Assembly: GCF_036088315.1 (NCBI RefSeq)
Contig: NZ_CP107996.1
Span: forward strand, 4,609,501-4,673,500
Direction: 5' to 3'
Source of the DNA: Streptomyces sp. NBC_00344
GTDB lineage: Bacteria > Actinomycetota > Actinomycetes > Streptomycetales > Streptomycetaceae
DNA length: 64,000 nucleotides
Shown here: piece after piece, positions 39,913 to 49,973 of the stretch
Layout of the letters: each line of letters opens with the position of its first letter
Numbering within the stretch: position 1 is the stretch's first letter
Notes under the pieces: model-generated
Seen by the model: the letters and a program-made list of their open reading frames with translations, nothing else
Databases searched by the model: none
Told to the model about the DNA's origin: nothing
Made by a program: the position numbers and the translations under genes

Positions 39913-40932
39913 ATGTCGTTCATCGGCCGTGACATGGCTATCGACCTCGGGACTGCCAACACGCTGGTGTACGTCAGGGGTCGCGGGATCGTTCTCAACG
40001 AACCCTCCGTCGTCGCCATCAACACCAACACCGGCGGAATTCTCGCCGTGGGTGCCGAGGCCAAGAAGATGATCGGCCGCACGCCGGGCAACATCGTTGC
40101 CGTGCGACCGCTGAAGGACGGCGTGATCGCCGACTTCGAGATCACCGAGCGGATGCTCCGCTATTTCATCCTGAAGATCCACAAGCGCCGCTATCTGGCC
40201 CGCCCGCGGGTCGTCGTCTGCGTGCCCTCGGGTATCACAGGGGTCGAGCGCCGTGCCGTCATCGAGGCGTCCACGCAGGCCGGTGCCCGCCAGGTACACA
40301 TCATCGAGGAGCCCATGGCAGCGGCCATCGGCTCCGGCCTGCCGGTCCATGAGGCCACCGGCAACATGGTCGTCGACATCGGCGGAGGTACCACCGAGGT
40401 CGCGGTGATCTCGCTGGGCGGAATCGTCACGGCACAGTCGATCCGTGTCGCGGGCGACGAGCTGGACAACGCGATCATCCAGCACATCAAGAAGGAGTAC
40501 TCCCTTCTGCTCGGTGAGCGGACGGCGGAGCAGATCAAGATCACGATCGGCTCGGCCTTCGACCTGGAGAAGGACGAGCACACCGAGATCCGCGGCCGCG
40601 ACCTGGTCTCGGGCCTGCCGAAGACCGTGGTCATCTCGGCGGCAGAGGTCCGCAAGGCCATCGAGGAGCCGGTCAACGCGATCGTCGACGCGGTCAAGAC
40701 CACGCTCGACAAGTGCCCGCCGGAGCTCTCCGGCGACGTCATGGACCGCGGCATCGTCCTCACCGGCGGCGGCGCGCTGCTCCGCGGCCTGGACGAGCGG
40801 CTGCGCCACGAGACCGGAATGCCGATCCATATCGCCGAGGATCCGCTGGACTCGGTGGCACTCGGTTCCGGCAAGTGTGTCGAGGAATTCGAGGCGCTCC
40901 AGCAGGTGCTGGACGCCCAGCCGCGGCGGTAG
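39913..40932 (+). CDS. mreB: Rod-shape-determining actin homologue MreB
   Basis: 339 residues from ATG 39913, chosen because AAGGGG lies 6 bases upstream; ATG 39892 has no close ribosome site. Actin-fold motifs: phosphate-1 [11 protein letters not shown], connect-1, phosphate-2 [14 protein letters not shown] and adenosine [11 protein letters not shown]. In streptomycetes MreB supports spore-wall rather than hyphal tip growth. It opens the mreBCD-pbp2-rodA set, all rightward. Confidence 0.97.
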   Translation: MSFIGRDMAIDLGTANTLVYVRGRGIVLNEPSVVAINTNTGGILAVGAEAKKMIGRTPGNIVAVRPLKDGVIADFEITERMLRYFILKIHKRRYLARPRVVVCVPSGITGVERRAVIEASTQAGARQVHIIEEPMAAAIGSGLPVHEATGNMVVDIGGGTTEVAVISLGGIVTAQSIRVAGDELDNAIIQHIKKEYSLLLGERTAEQIKITIGSAFDLEKDEHTEIRGRDLVSGLPKTVVISAAEVRKAIEEPVNAIVDAVKTTLDKCPPELSGDVMDRGIVLTGGGALLRGLDERLRHETGMPIHIAEDPLDSVALGSGKCVEEFEALQQVLDAQPRR

Positions 40933-41082
40933 CGGAATGCCGGGCGGGACAGGCCGTTCCTCCTCCTGCGCCCCGGTGGGCGCGGGGGGACTCCCTGTAC
41001 GGGGCATATCCGCCCGGTGCGGCGGAACGTTGATATACACAAACGCATAGACATTCCGACGAGGAAGGCACGGCCTCCGCAC

Positions 41083-42123
41083 GTGAGGGACACACGAGAG
41101 AGCCGGCTGCTCCTGGTGCTGCTGGTCGCCATCGCGTTCGCACTGATCACGGTGGACATTCGCGGCGGCGAGGCGTCGCCGGTCGACAGTGCCCGGCACG
41201 CCGCCGCCACTGTGTTCGGCCCGGTCGAGAACGGTGTCGCGGACGCCGTGAACCCGGTCGGCAACGCGATCGGTGCGGTACGGGACTCCGGCGACCGGCA
41301 CGACCGCATCAGCGCACTCCAGCGCGAGAACGCGGCGCTGAAGCAGCAGCTCGGCAGCAGCGCCCGCAACCGCAGCCGGGTGCGTCAGCTCGACACCATG
41401 CTCAAGACCGCGGCCAGGGGCCAGTACGGCATCAAGGGCGCCCAGGTCATCGCCATAGGAGCGGCCCAGGGCTTTTCCTGGACCGTCACCATCGACGCCG
41501 GTTCCGCCGACGGAATCCTGCGCAACATGACCGTGCTCAACGGCGACGGACTCGTCGGGCGGGTCACCACCGTGGGGCCGCACACCGCGACCGTGCTGCT
41601 CGCCAACGACCCCGACTTCACCGTCGGCACCCGGATGGAGAACACCGACGAACTCGGCTTCGCCACCGGACGCGGCGACCGTCCGCTCGCCGTGCAGCTC
41701 CTCAACGGCAAGGCGGACGTGAAGAAGGGCGACCGGCTGGTCACCTTCGGCTCCAGCAACGACAAGCCCTTCGTGCCGGGTGTCCCGGTCGGCCAGGTCA
41801 TCCGGGTGGATCCGTCCCGCGGCGATCTGACCCGTACCGTCTACGTCCACCCGTTCGTCGGCTTCACCAAGCTCGACCTGGTCGGTGTGGTCGTCGAGCC
41901 GCCGCGCGAGAACCCGCGCGACACCGTGCTCCCCGCCAAGCCCGCCAAGCCGAAGCCGGCCCCGACCGTCACTGTCACGGTCACTCCGTCGGGGAATCCC
42001 GACCCCAACGCGGACGCCGCCCCCGACGCCAATGCCGCCCCCGACGCGAACGCCGATCCCAACGGTGACGCCGATCCCAATGGCAACGCCGATCCCAACG
42101 CCGACGCCAACGTCCCTCAGTAG
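41083..42123 (+). CDS. mreC: Rod-shape-determining protein MreC
   Basis: 346 residues from GTG 41083 (GGAAGG about 14 bases upstream); the frame reaches back to 41017. One N-terminal membrane helix (LLLVLLVAIAFALI), a coiled coil (ISALQRENAALKQQL), then the periplasm-facing double beta-barrel. The C-terminal ~50 residues are a low-complexity Pro/Thr then Asp/Pro/Asn/Ala tail. MreC bridges MreB/MreD to PBP2 in the elongation complex. Start is the least certain part. Confidence 0.93.
   Translation: MRDTRESRLLLVLLVAIAFALITVDIRGGEASPVDSARHAAATVFGPVENGVADAVNPVGNAIGAVRDSGDRHDRISALQRENAALKQQLGSSARNRSRVRQLDTMLKTAARGQYGIKGAQVIAIGAAQGFSWTVTIDAGSADGILRNMTVLNGDGLVGRVTTVGPHTATVLLANDPDFTVGTRMENTDELGFATGRGDRPLAVQLLNGKADVKKGDRLVTFGSSNDKPFVPGVPVGQVIRVDPSRGDLTRTVYVHPFVGFTKLDLVGVVVEPPRENPRDTVLPAKPAKPKPAPTVTVTVTPSGNPDPNADAAPDANAAPDANADPNGDADPNGNADPNADANVPQ
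42001..42118 (+). repeat. Asp-Pro-Asn-Ala repeat tail of mreC
   Basis: Degenerate 12- to 24-base repeats encoding DPNADA, APDANA and DPNGDA units; low-complexity, near the gene end. Confidence 0.75.
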
Positions 42124-42138
42124 GAGGAGCTGATCCGC

Positions 42139-42810
42139 ATGCGTCTCAACCGGATGCTGCTCTCGGCCACGTTGGTGGTGGTCGCCCTGATGATTCAGGT
42201 GAGCGTGCTCGCCCGACTTCAACTACCCGGCGCTGTGCCGGACTTGGTGCTGCTCACGGTAGTGGCCCTGGCGCTGGTGTACGGGCACGTGGGCGGTGCC
42301 CTGGTGGGCTTCGGCGCCGGTCTGCTTGCGGACCTGGCCCCGCCCGCCGACCACGCCGCCGGGCGGTACGCGCTGGTGCTCTGCGTGGTCGGCTACGCCG
42401 CGGGGCTCGCCAAGCCCGAGAGCGGCCGTATCAGGTCGGCCACCGGCCCGATGGCCGTCGTCGTCGCAGCGGCGATCGGCTCCACCCTGCTGTACGCCGG
42501 GGTGGGCGCGCTGGTCGGGGACACGGCGGCCCGCCATGTGGGCATCGCCGGCCTGCTGTTCAGCGCCGCGGTGTACGACCTGCTGCTGGCGCCGTTCACC
42601 GTTCCGTTCATCATGGCGCTGGCCAGACGCGCCGAGAACGATCCGCTCGCCGATTCCCAGGGCACCGGTGCGGGGGGCGATGTCGCGACCGGCTGGCTGG
42701 CCACGGGCACCGGCCTGCGGATCGGGAACCAGCGCGGTGTGCTGCGGATGAGGGCGGCCAGGTCACGGGCGGCCAGGGCAGGACGCATCAAGGGGGTCAA
42801 GCGGCTGTGA
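42139..42810 (+). CDS. mreD: Rod-shape-determining protein MreD
   Basis: 223 residues, five or six membrane helices (about 7-24, 29-46, 60-80, 98-118 and 135-155) and a basic tail (ARSRAARAGRIKGVKRL). GGAGGAG lies just upstream, overlapping the end of mreC, so the pair is translationally linked. MreD is the membrane partner of MreC in the elongasome. Confidence 0.93.
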   Translation: MRLNRMLLSATLVVVALMIQVSVLARLQLPGAVPDLVLLTVVALALVYGHVGGALVGFGAGLLADLAPPADHAAGRYALVLCVVGYAAGLAKPESGRIRSATGPMAVVVAAAIGSTLLYAGVGALVGDTAARHVGIAGLLFSAAVYDLLLAPFTVPFIMALARRAENDPLADSQGTGAGGDVATGWLATGTGLRIGNQRGVLRMRAARSRAARAGRIKGVKRL

Positions 42811-42838
42811 GGCTGCATCCCCGGACAACCAGTGGGGG

Positions 42839-42866
42839 CCCCCGGTGAGGCCGCGCCTCCCGGGGG
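42839..42866 (+). terminator. Hairpin between mreD and the PBP2 gene
   Basis: CCCCCGG (42839-42845) pairs with CCGGGGG (42860-42866) around an inner GAGGC/GCCTC stem with CGC loop and one bulged T. Within the cluster, so perhaps a partial terminator or RNA-stability element. Confidence 0.45.
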
Positions 42867-42912
42867 ACGCCCCCCGCACACCCAGCCGGACCATCAGTAG
42901 CGGGAGCTCCGC

Positions 42913-45081
42913 GTGAGCAACATCCCCGAGACCGGACGCACCTCACGGGTTCGGATCCGTCTCGTCGTCATCCAGATCCTCGTCTTCTCCCTCCTCCTCA
43001 CCCTCGGTGGCCGGCTCTGGTACCTCCAGATCCGCAACGGTGACGAGTACACCGCCGAAGCCAAGAACAACCATGTCCAGCAGGTCGTCCAGCCCGCGGT
43101 GCGCGGTTCCATCCTCGATTCCCGCGGCACACCGCTGGCCGACAACGAGACGAGGCTCGTCGTCTCCGCCAACCGCACCTCCCTGATGAAGATGAGCGAC
43201 GACGGCAAAGCCGTCCTCACCCGTCTGGCCGGCGTTCTGGGCATGAAGCCCGCGGAGGTCATCGCCAAGGTCAGGCTCTGCGACGCGAAGACACCGAAGC
43301 CGTGCTGGAACGGATCGCCCTATCAGCCGATCCCCGTCACGGAGGACGCGACCACCCAGCAGGCGCTCCAGATCCGGGAGCGCACCGAGGACTTCCCCGG
43401 CATCACCGCGGAGCCCACGGCCGTACGCACGTACCCCGGTACCGGCGGCCTCAACGCCGCGCAGGTGCTGGGCTACCTCGGCCCGGTCACCGACGACGAG
43501 GTGGCCAAGTCGGGCAAGACGGACAACCCGCTGCTCCGCTCCGACCAGGTCGGACGAGCCGGCCTCGAGTCCACCTACGACCAGCAGCTGCGCGGCAAGT
43601 CCGGGGTCACCCGCTACGAGGTGGACAACCTGGGACGGGTGATCGGCAAGGCCGGGCAGACCCCGTCGCAGCCCGGCAGTAGTCTCATCACCAGCATCGA
43701 CTCGCGGGTCCAGGCGATCACCGAGAAAGAACTGGCGACGGCCATGAAGAACCTCCGCAAGACCTGGGACTCGGTGACCCACAGCAACTACAAGGCCGAC
43801 TCGGGCGCGGCAGTGGTGATGAACGTGCACACCGGGCAGATCATCGCGATGGCCAGCGCCCCGACCTACGACCCCAACGTCTGGGGCGGCGGCATCTCGG
43901 CCAAGAACTACGACAAACTCACCAAGGCCTCGTCCAACTACCCGCTGCTGAACAGGGCCATCCAGGGCCAGTCGGCGCCGGGATCGACCTTCAAGGTCAT
44001 CTCCACCAGCGCCGCCATCAACGCCGGATACACCCCGGACGGCGGCTACCCCTGCACCTCGTCGATGACCATCGGCAACCGCGAGTTCAAGAACTTCGAG
44101 GGCGAGAACTTCGGCCCCATCAGCCTGGGCAAGGCACTCGAGGTCTCCTGCGACACGGTCTTCTACCACCTGGCCTACGACCAGTGGAAGAAGGACGGCG
44201 GCAACAACCCCAAGCACCCCAAGGACTGGTTCTTCAAGACGGCCCACGAGTTCGGGCTCGGCAAGAAGACCGGGATCGACCTGCCCAACGAGCTGGCCGG
44301 CCGGGTCCCGGACCGGGCCTGGAAGCAGGCCTACTGGGAGGCCAACAAGGACTTCTGGTGCAAGCAGGGCAAGAAGGACGGCAGCTACGTCCAGCAGATC
44401 GAGTACGAGAACTGCACCGACGGCAACCATCTCCGCGCGGGTGACTCCGTCAACTACGCGATCGGCCAGGGCGACACCCTCCTCACGCCGATACAGGAGG
44501 CGACGATCTACTCCGCCATCGCCAACGGCGGCACGATGTACAAGCCCAGCGTGGGCAAGGCGGTCGTGAGCGCCGACGGCAAGAGCGTCCAGCCGCTCAA
44601 GCCCCGGGTCGCGGGCAAGCTGCCCGACAGCAAGCAGACCGTCTCGTACATCAACAAGGCGCTGGAAGGCGTGGTCACCAGCGGTACCGCGGCCTGGCAG
44701 TTCGGCGGCTGGCCGCAGGACAAGATCACGCTGCACGCCAAGACCGGCACCGCCGAGGTCGCCGGCAAGCAGACCACGTCCTGGCTGTCCACGTACACCA
44801 AGGACTACGCCATCGTGATGACGATCTCCCAGGGCGGTACCGGATCCGGCGGCTCGGGTCCCGCGGTCCGCAAGATCTACGAGGCGATGTACGGCCTCGA
44901 CAGCAAGGGCAAGCAGAACCTCAAGAAGGCGATCATGCCGAAGCCGCAGACGGCTCTGCCGAAGATCAACAAGGACGGTGCGATCGTCTCGCCGAAGATC
45001 GCCCCGGCCGGCCCGAACCCGCGGAAGGTGCCGGCGAACAGCAGCCGGCAACTCGCGGGCGCGCTGGGCAGGAGGGACTAG
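42913..45081 (+). CDS. mrdA: Penicillin-binding protein 2 (elongasome transpeptidase)
   Basis: 722 residues from GTG 42913 (GGAG 7 bases upstream). One N-terminal membrane helix, the PBP dimerisation domain (RGSILDSRGTPLADN), then the transpeptidase: Ser358-Thr-Phe-Lys361, SCD at 412-414 in the SxN position (as in many PBP2 proteins) and KTGT at 610-613. It cross-links peptidoglycan with RodA as the glycan polymerase. It is followed 3 bases later by rodA, whose ribosome site AGGAGG lies in its 3' end. Confidence 0.95.
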   Translation: MSNIPETGRTSRVRIRLVVIQILVFSLLLTLGGRLWYLQIRNGDEYTAEAKNNHVQQVVQPAVRGSILDSRGTPLADNETRLVVSANRTSLMKMSDDGKAVLTRLAGVLGMKPAEVIAKVRLCDAKTPKPCWNGSPYQPIPVTEDATTQQALQIRERTEDFPGITAEPTAVRTYPGTGGLNAAQVLGYLGPVTDDEVAKSGKTDNPLLRSDQVGRAGLESTYDQQLRGKSGVTRYEVDNLGRVIGKAGQTPSQPGSSLITSIDSRVQAITEKELATAMKNLRKTWDSVTHSNYKADSGAAVVMNVHTGQIIAMASAPTYDPNVWGGGISAKNYDKLTKASSNYPLLNRAIQGQSAPGSTFKVISTSAAINAGYTPDGGYPCTSSMTIGNREFKNFEGENFGPISLGKALEVSCDTVFYHLAYDQWKKDGGNNPKHPKDWFFKTAHEFGLGKKTGIDLPNELAGRVPDRAWKQAYWEANKDFWCKQGKKDGSYVQQIEYENCTDGNHLRAGDSVNYAIGQGDTLLTPIQEATIYSAIANGGTMYKPSVGKAVVSADGKSVQPLKPRVAGKLPDSKQTVSYINKALEGVVTSGTAAWQFGGWPQDKITLHAKTGTAEVAGKQTTSWLSTYTKDYAIVMTISQGGTGSGGSGPAVRKIYEAMYGLDSKGKQNLKKAIMPKPQTALPKINKDGAIVSPKIAPAGPNPRKVPANSSRQLAGALGRRD

Positions 45082-45084
45082 GAC

Positions 45085-46275
45085 ATGGGCGGTTTCTCCG
45101 TAGCCCGGTACGCCCCCGACCGGGGCGCCTGGTCCAAGCTGACCGCACGCGACTCCCTGGTGCGCCGGCTCGACTGGCCGCTGCTCATGGCGTCCCTCGC
45201 GCTGTCCTTCATCGGTTCGCTGCTGGTCTACTCCGCCACTCGCGGCCGTGACTCGCTCACGCATGGCGACCCGTACTACTTCCTGCTGCGCCATGCCATG
45301 AACACCGGCATCGGCCTCGCGCTGATGATCGGCACCATCTGGCTCGGCCACCGGACCCTGCGCGGCGCGGTCCCGGTGCTCTACGGGATCTCCGTGGTGC
45401 TGGTGCTCGCCGTCCTGTCCCCGCTCGGCCAGACCGTGAACGGCGCACACGCCTGGATCGTCATCGGCGGCGGGTTCTCCCTGCAGCCCTCCGAGTTCAC
45501 CAAGATCACGATCATTCTGGGGATGGCGATGATCCTCGCCTCCCGGGTGGACGCGGGGGACCAGGACCACCCCGATCACCGCACGGTGGCCAAGTCGCTC
45601 GGGGTGGCGGCCATCCCGATACTGATCATCATGCTGATGCCGGACCTCGGCTCGGTCATGGTGATCGCGATGATCGTCCTCGGCGTGCTGCTCGCGTCCG
45701 GCGCCTCCAACCGCTGGGTGCTGGGGCTTCTCGGCACCGGTGTGGTCGGCGCCGTCGGTGTCTGGAAGGCCGGTCTGCTCGACGAGTACCAGATCGCCCG
45801 GTTCGCGGCCTTCGCCAACCCGGCACTGGACCCGGCGGGTGTCGGATACAACACCAACCAGGCGCGGATCGCGATCGGTTCGGGCGGGCTGCACGGCACC
45901 GGCCTGTTCCACGGCTCGCAGACCACCGGGCAGTTCGTTCCCGAGCAGCAGACCGACTTCGTCTTCACCGTCGCGGGCGAGGAACTCGGCTTCCTGGGTG
46001 CCGGGCTGATCCTCGTACTCCTGGGTGTCGTGCTGTGGCGGGCCTGCCGGATCGCCCGCGAGACGACCGAGCTGTACGGCACCGTCGTAGCGGCCGGCAT
46101 CATCGCCTGGTTCGCCTTCCAGGCCTTCGAGAACATCGGAATGACGCTCGGCATCATGCCGGTCGCCGGTCTGCCGCTGCCCTTCGTCTCCTACGGGGGA
46201 TCGTCGATGTTCGCCGTCTGGGTCGCGATCGGGCTGCTCCAGTCGATCCGGGTGCAGCGGCCGATAACTGCCTGA
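45085..46275 (+). CDS. rodA: Peptidoglycan glycosyltransferase RodA
   Basis: 396 residues with about ten membrane segments. SEDS-family blocks: LQPSEFTK, PDLGSVMV, EQQTDFVFTVAGEELGF and the C-terminal FENIGMTLGIMPVAGLPLPF followed by SYGGSSM. Polymerises lipid II with PBP2. AGGAGG and only three bases link it to the PBP2 gene. Last of the mreBCD-PBP2-rodA run. Confidence 0.95.
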   Translation: MGGFSVARYAPDRGAWSKLTARDSLVRRLDWPLLMASLALSFIGSLLVYSATRGRDSLTHGDPYYFLLRHAMNTGIGLALMIGTIWLGHRTLRGAVPVLYGISVVLVLAVLSPLGQTVNGAHAWIVIGGGFSLQPSEFTKITIILGMAMILASRVDAGDQDHPDHRTVAKSLGVAAIPILIIMLMPDLGSVMVIAMIVLGVLLASGASNRWVLGLLGTGVVGAVGVWKAGLLDEYQIARFAAFANPALDPAGVGYNTNQARIAIGSGGLHGTGLFHGSQTTGQFVPEQQTDFVFTVAGEELGFLGAGLILVLLGVVLWRACRIARETTELYGTVVAAGIIAWFAFQAFENIGMTLGIMPVAGLPLPFVSYGGSSMFAVWVAIGLLQSIRVQRPITA

Positions 46276-46316
46276 GAGGTCTGCCGTCCGGACGCGATCG
46301 GCCCTAGATTCGTGAC

Positions 46317-47840
46317 ATGGCGGACACCAAGCGCGAGATCGAGCGGAAGTACGAAGCCACCGGCGAGCAGCGGCTGCCCGAGCTGACCCGCGTCCCCGGA
46401 GTCTCGGGCGTCATCGACAGAGGCGTGGCAGAACTCGACGCGGTCTACTACGACACGGCCGACCAGCGGCTCGCGGCCGGCGACGTGACACTGCGCCGCA
46501 GGACCGGCGGGGGCGACGCGGGATGGCATCTCAAGCTGCCGGTCGCCCCCGACGTCCGTGACGAGATCCGGGCGCCGCTGGCCGACACCGTCCCGGCGGA
46601 GCTGTCCGCACTGGTCCGCGCCCGGACCCGCGGCGCCGCGCTGGCGCCGGTGATGCGGCTGCGCTCCTCGCGCGACGTACGCCATCTGGTGGACGGCAAG
46701 GGTGCGCTGCTCGCAGAGCTGAGCGTGGACACCGTGCGGGCCGACCGGCTCGCGGGCGGCAGCGGCTCCGTGAGCTGGACGGAGATCGAGGTCGAACTGG
46801 CCGACGACGGGGATCCCGCGATCCTCGACGCGGTCGACAAGCGGCTGCGCAAGGCCGGGATCAACCCGTCCGCATCCGCGTCCAAACTCGCCAGGGCGCT
46901 GGCGGAGACGGCGACGGCCGGCCAGGAAGGACCGCGGCCGCAGGAGCCCGGGACCGCCACGGCGGGCGGCCAGGTGCTCGGATATCTGCGCGCCCAGGCC
47001 GAGGCGATCGTCGCCCACGACTCTGCGGTACGACGCGAACTGCCCGACTCCGTGCACCGGATGAGGGTCGCCACCCGGCGGCTGCGGAGCGCGTTCCGCA
47101 GCTACCGCAAACACCTCGACAGGACCGTCACCGCGCCCCTCGCCGACGAGCTCAAGTGGCTCGCCGCCGAACTGGGCGCCGACCGGGATCAGGAGGTCCT
47201 CGCCGAGCGGCTCACCGCCGGCATCGCGGCGGTCCCGGAAACGCTGCTGCTGGGCCCGGTCCGGGGCCGGCTGCGGCTCTGGGCCGTTGCCGGCCGTACG
47301 AGGACGCGGCGCGGGACGCTGGCCGTACTCGATTCCGCGCGTTACCTCGCGCTGCTCGAGTCCCTGGCCGCGCTCCTCGACGATCCTCCGCTGCGGCCGG
47401 CGGCCGCGCTCCCCGCCGGGCAGGCGCTGCCCCACGCGATCCTCAGGGACTACGACCGGCTCGCCGGGCGCGTGGAGTACGCACTCGGTCTGCCGCCGGG
47501 GCCGGAGCGGGACATCGCGATGCACAGCGCGCGCAAGGCGGCCAAGCGGACCCGCTACGCCGCCGAGGCGGCGAAGCCCGCGCTGGGCCGGCCGGCGAAG
47601 AAGTTCGCCAAACGCATGAAGGCCGTACAGAGCCTGCTCGGCGACCATCAGGACAGCGTGGTGGCCCGCGACGCCCTGCGCGCCCTGGCGATCCAGGCGC
47701 ACGCGGCCGGGGAGCCGTCATTCGTCTGGGGGCTTCTGCACGGACAGGAAGCGGCGAGCGCCGCCGCACGGGAGAGGGAACTTCCCGGGGTGTGGGCGAA
47801 GGCATCGGCGGCCGGACTGCGGACGGCACTGGGCGGCTGA
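46317..47840 (+). CDS. CYTH and CHAD domain protein
   Basis: 507 residues. The CYTH domain (about 1-205) carries the EIERK motif at 7-11, the metal-triphosphate tunnel signature. The CHAD domain follows after a linker, with its histidine-rich helices: VHRMRVATRRLRSAFR near residue 242 and HSARKAAKRTRYAAE near 402. CYTH enzymes act on triphosphates; CHAD binds polyphosphate. The pairing suggests a role in polyphosphate or phosphate handling, substrate not established. Monocistronic-looking, 41 bases past rodA. Confidence 0.9.
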   Translation: MADTKREIERKYEATGEQRLPELTRVPGVSGVIDRGVAELDAVYYDTADQRLAAGDVTLRRRTGGGDAGWHLKLPVAPDVRDEIRAPLADTVPAELSALVRARTRGAALAPVMRLRSSRDVRHLVDGKGALLAELSVDTVRADRLAGGSGSVSWTEIEVELADDGDPAILDAVDKRLRKAGINPSASASKLARALAETATAGQEGPRPQEPGTATAGGQVLGYLRAQAEAIVAHDSAVRRELPDSVHRMRVATRRLRSAFRSYRKHLDRTVTAPLADELKWLAAELGADRDQEVLAERLTAGIAAVPETLLLGPVRGRLRLWAVAGRTRTRRGTLAVLDSARYLALLESLAALLDDPPLRPAAALPAGQALPHAILRDYDRLAGRVEYALGLPPGPERDIAMHSARKAAKRTRYAAEAAKPALGRPAKKFAKRMKAVQSLLGDHQDSVVARDALRALAIQAHAAGEPSFVWGLLHGQEAASAAARERELPGVWAKASAAGLRTALGG

Positions 47841-47893
47841 GCGCCGGGGTACGCTGGATGGTCCCCCCTGCCAGCCCAGCGAAAGTCGCCGAG

Positions 47894-49819
47894 ATGTCTG
47901 TCGAGTCGGTCTTCCCCCGCCTGGAAGCCCTCCTGCCTCACGTGCAGAAGCCCATCCAGTACGTGGGCGGAGAGCTCAACTCCACCGTGAAGGACTGGGA
48001 GTCCTGCGACGTCCGCTGGGCTCTGATGTACCCGGACGCCTACGAGGTCGGCCTGCCCAACCAGGGCGTCATGATCCTCTACGAGGTGCTCAACGAGCGC
48101 GAGGGCGTCCTGGCCGAGCGCACGTACAGCGTGTGGCCCGACCTCGAGGAGCTGATGCGCGAGCACCGGGTCCCGCAGTTCACGGTGGACGCGCACCGGC
48201 CGGTCAAGGCGTTCGACGTCTTCGGCCTGAGCTTCTCCACGGAGCTCGGCTACACCAACATGCTCACCGCCCTCGACCTCGCGGGCATTCCGCTGGACTC
48301 CAAGGACCGCGGTATCGACGACCCGATCGTCCTCGCGGGCGGTCATGCGGCCTTCAACCCGGAGCCGATCGCGGACTTCATCGACTGCGCGGTGATCGGC
48401 GACGGTGAGCAGGCCGTTCTGGAGATCACCGAGATCGTGCGCGCCTGGAAGGCCGAAGGCCGTCCGGGCGGCCGTGACGAGGTGCTCTTCCGGCTCTCCA
48501 GGACCGGTGGCGTCTACGTTCCGCGCTTCTACGACGTCGAGTACCTGCCCGACGGCCGGATCGGCCGCGTGGTGCCCAACAGGTCCGGCGTTCCGTGGCG
48601 TGTCTCCAAGCACACCGTGATGGACCTCGACGAGTGGCCCTACCCCAAGCAGCCCCTGGTGCCGCTGGCCGAGACCGTCCATGAGCGGATGTCGGTCGAG
48701 ATCTTCCGGGGCTGTACCCGCGGCTGCCGTTTCTGCCAGGCCGGCATGATCACGCGCCCCGTCCGGGAGCGAAGCATCACCGGCATCGGCGACATGGTCG
48801 ACAAGGGGCTCAAGGCGACCGGATTCGAGGAGGTCGGTCTGCTGTCGCTGTCGTCCGCCGACCACAGCGAGATCGGTGACATCGCCAAGGGACTTGCCGA
48901 CCGTTACACCGAGGACAAGATCGGCCTTTCCCTGCCGTCCACCCGGGTGGACGCCTTCAATGTCGATCTGGCCAACGAGCTGACCCGCAACGGCCGCAGG
49001 TCCGGGCTGACGTTCGCCCCCGAAGGCGGCTCCGAGCGCCTGCGCAAGGTCATCAACAAGATGGTCTCGGAGGAGGACCTGATCCGCACGGTCTCCACCG
49101 CGTACGGCAACGGCTGGCGCCAGGTGAAGCTGTACTTCATGTGCGGGCTGCCCACCGAGACGGACGAGGACGTCCTGCAGATCGGCGACATGGCGGTCAA
49201 CGTCATCGCCGAGGGCCGCAAGGTGTCAGGCCAGAACGACATCCGCTGCACCGTGTCCATCGGCGGTTTCGTGCCCAAGCCGCACACCCCGTTCCAGTGG
49301 GCCCCGCAGCTCTCCGCCGAGGAGACCGACGCCCGGCTGACCAAGCTGCGCGACAAGATCCGCGGCGACAAGAAGTACGGCCGCTCGATCGGCTTCCGCT
49401 ACCACGACGGCAAGCCCGGCATCGTCGAGGGACTGCTCTCGCGCGGTGACCGGCGGGTCGGCTCGGTCATCCGCGCGGTGTACGAGGGCGGCGGCCGCTT
49501 CGACGGCTGGCGCGAGTACTTCAGCTACGACCGCTGGATGAAGGCCGCCGAGCAGACGCTCCCGGACTTCGGCGTGGACGTGGACTGGTACACCACCAGG
49601 GAGCGCACCTACGAAGAGGTGCTGCCCTGGGACCACCTGGACTCCGGTCTCGACAAGGAATGGCTCTGGGCGGACTGGCAGGACTCGCTCGACGAGACCG
49701 AGGTCGAGGACTGCCGCTGGACCCCGTGCTTCGACTGCGGTGTGTGCCCGCAGCTGGATCTCGACATCCAGATCGGCCCGACCGGCAAGAAACTGCTGCC
49801 GCTGACCGTCGTCAAGTAA
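47894..49819 (+). CDS. B12-binding-domain/radical SAM protein, TIGR03960 type
   Basis: 641 residues from ATG 47894; the frame continues back into the CHAD gene, and ATG 47858 is an alternative. An N-terminal B12-binding-like region (VGLPNQGVMILYEVLNE) precedes the radical SAM cluster site CTRGCRFC (Cys ligands spaced 3 and 2). The SPASM-like C-terminus ends CFDCGVCPQLDLD. In actinomycetes it pairs with the TIGR03936 partner found at 50569-51366. The substrate and modification are not known; the place next to rne and ribosomal genes hints at RNA or ribosome modification (inference). Confidence 0.9.
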   Translation: MSVESVFPRLEALLPHVQKPIQYVGGELNSTVKDWESCDVRWALMYPDAYEVGLPNQGVMILYEVLNEREGVLAERTYSVWPDLEELMREHRVPQFTVDAHRPVKAFDVFGLSFSTELGYTNMLTALDLAGIPLDSKDRGIDDPIVLAGGHAAFNPEPIADFIDCAVIGDGEQAVLEITEIVRAWKAEGRPGGRDEVLFRLSRTGGVYVPRFYDVEYLPDGRIGRVVPNRSGVPWRVSKHTVMDLDEWPYPKQPLVPLAETVHERMSVEIFRGCTRGCRFCQAGMITRPVRERSITGIGDMVDKGLKATGFEEVGLLSLSSADHSEIGDIAKGLADRYTEDKIGLSLPSTRVDAFNVDLANELTRNGRRSGLTFAPEGGSERLRKVINKMVSEEDLIRTVSTAYGNGWRQVKLYFMCGLPTETDEDVLQIGDMAVNVIAEGRKVSGQNDIRCTVSIGGFVPKPHTPFQWAPQLSAEETDARLTKLRDKIRGDKKYGRSIGFRYHDGKPGIVEGLLSRGDRRVGSVIRAVYEGGGRFDGWREYFSYDRWMKAAEQTLPDFGVDVDWYTTRERTYEEVLPWDHLDSGLDKEWLWADWQDSLDETEVEDCRWTPCFDCGVCPQLDLDIQIGPTGKKLLPLTVVK

Positions 49820-49973
49820 CACCGGCGTCGCTCACCGGGTAACACCTGCGTCACTCCAGCCCGGCCACGGAACCCCGTGGCCGGGCAGCGTCGTCCGGGG
49901 GGACATGGTGGAACTCGAGAGACCGCGGTAGCAGGGGCCCGAGGGCTGCCTGACCGCGGCGATCAGGGTCCTG

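Noticed and set aside
39910..42222. Leftward frame opposite mreB-mreC
   Set aside because: Antisense to two certain genes, Gly/Val repeats only.
42943..45912. 989-codon leftward frame opposite PBP2 and rodA
   Set aside because: Antisense shadow; the sense genes carry full catalytic motifs.
47156..47893. Long N-terminal extension of the radical SAM protein
   Set aside because: Overlaps the CHAD domain gene in another phase; Arg/Ala-rich and unconserved.
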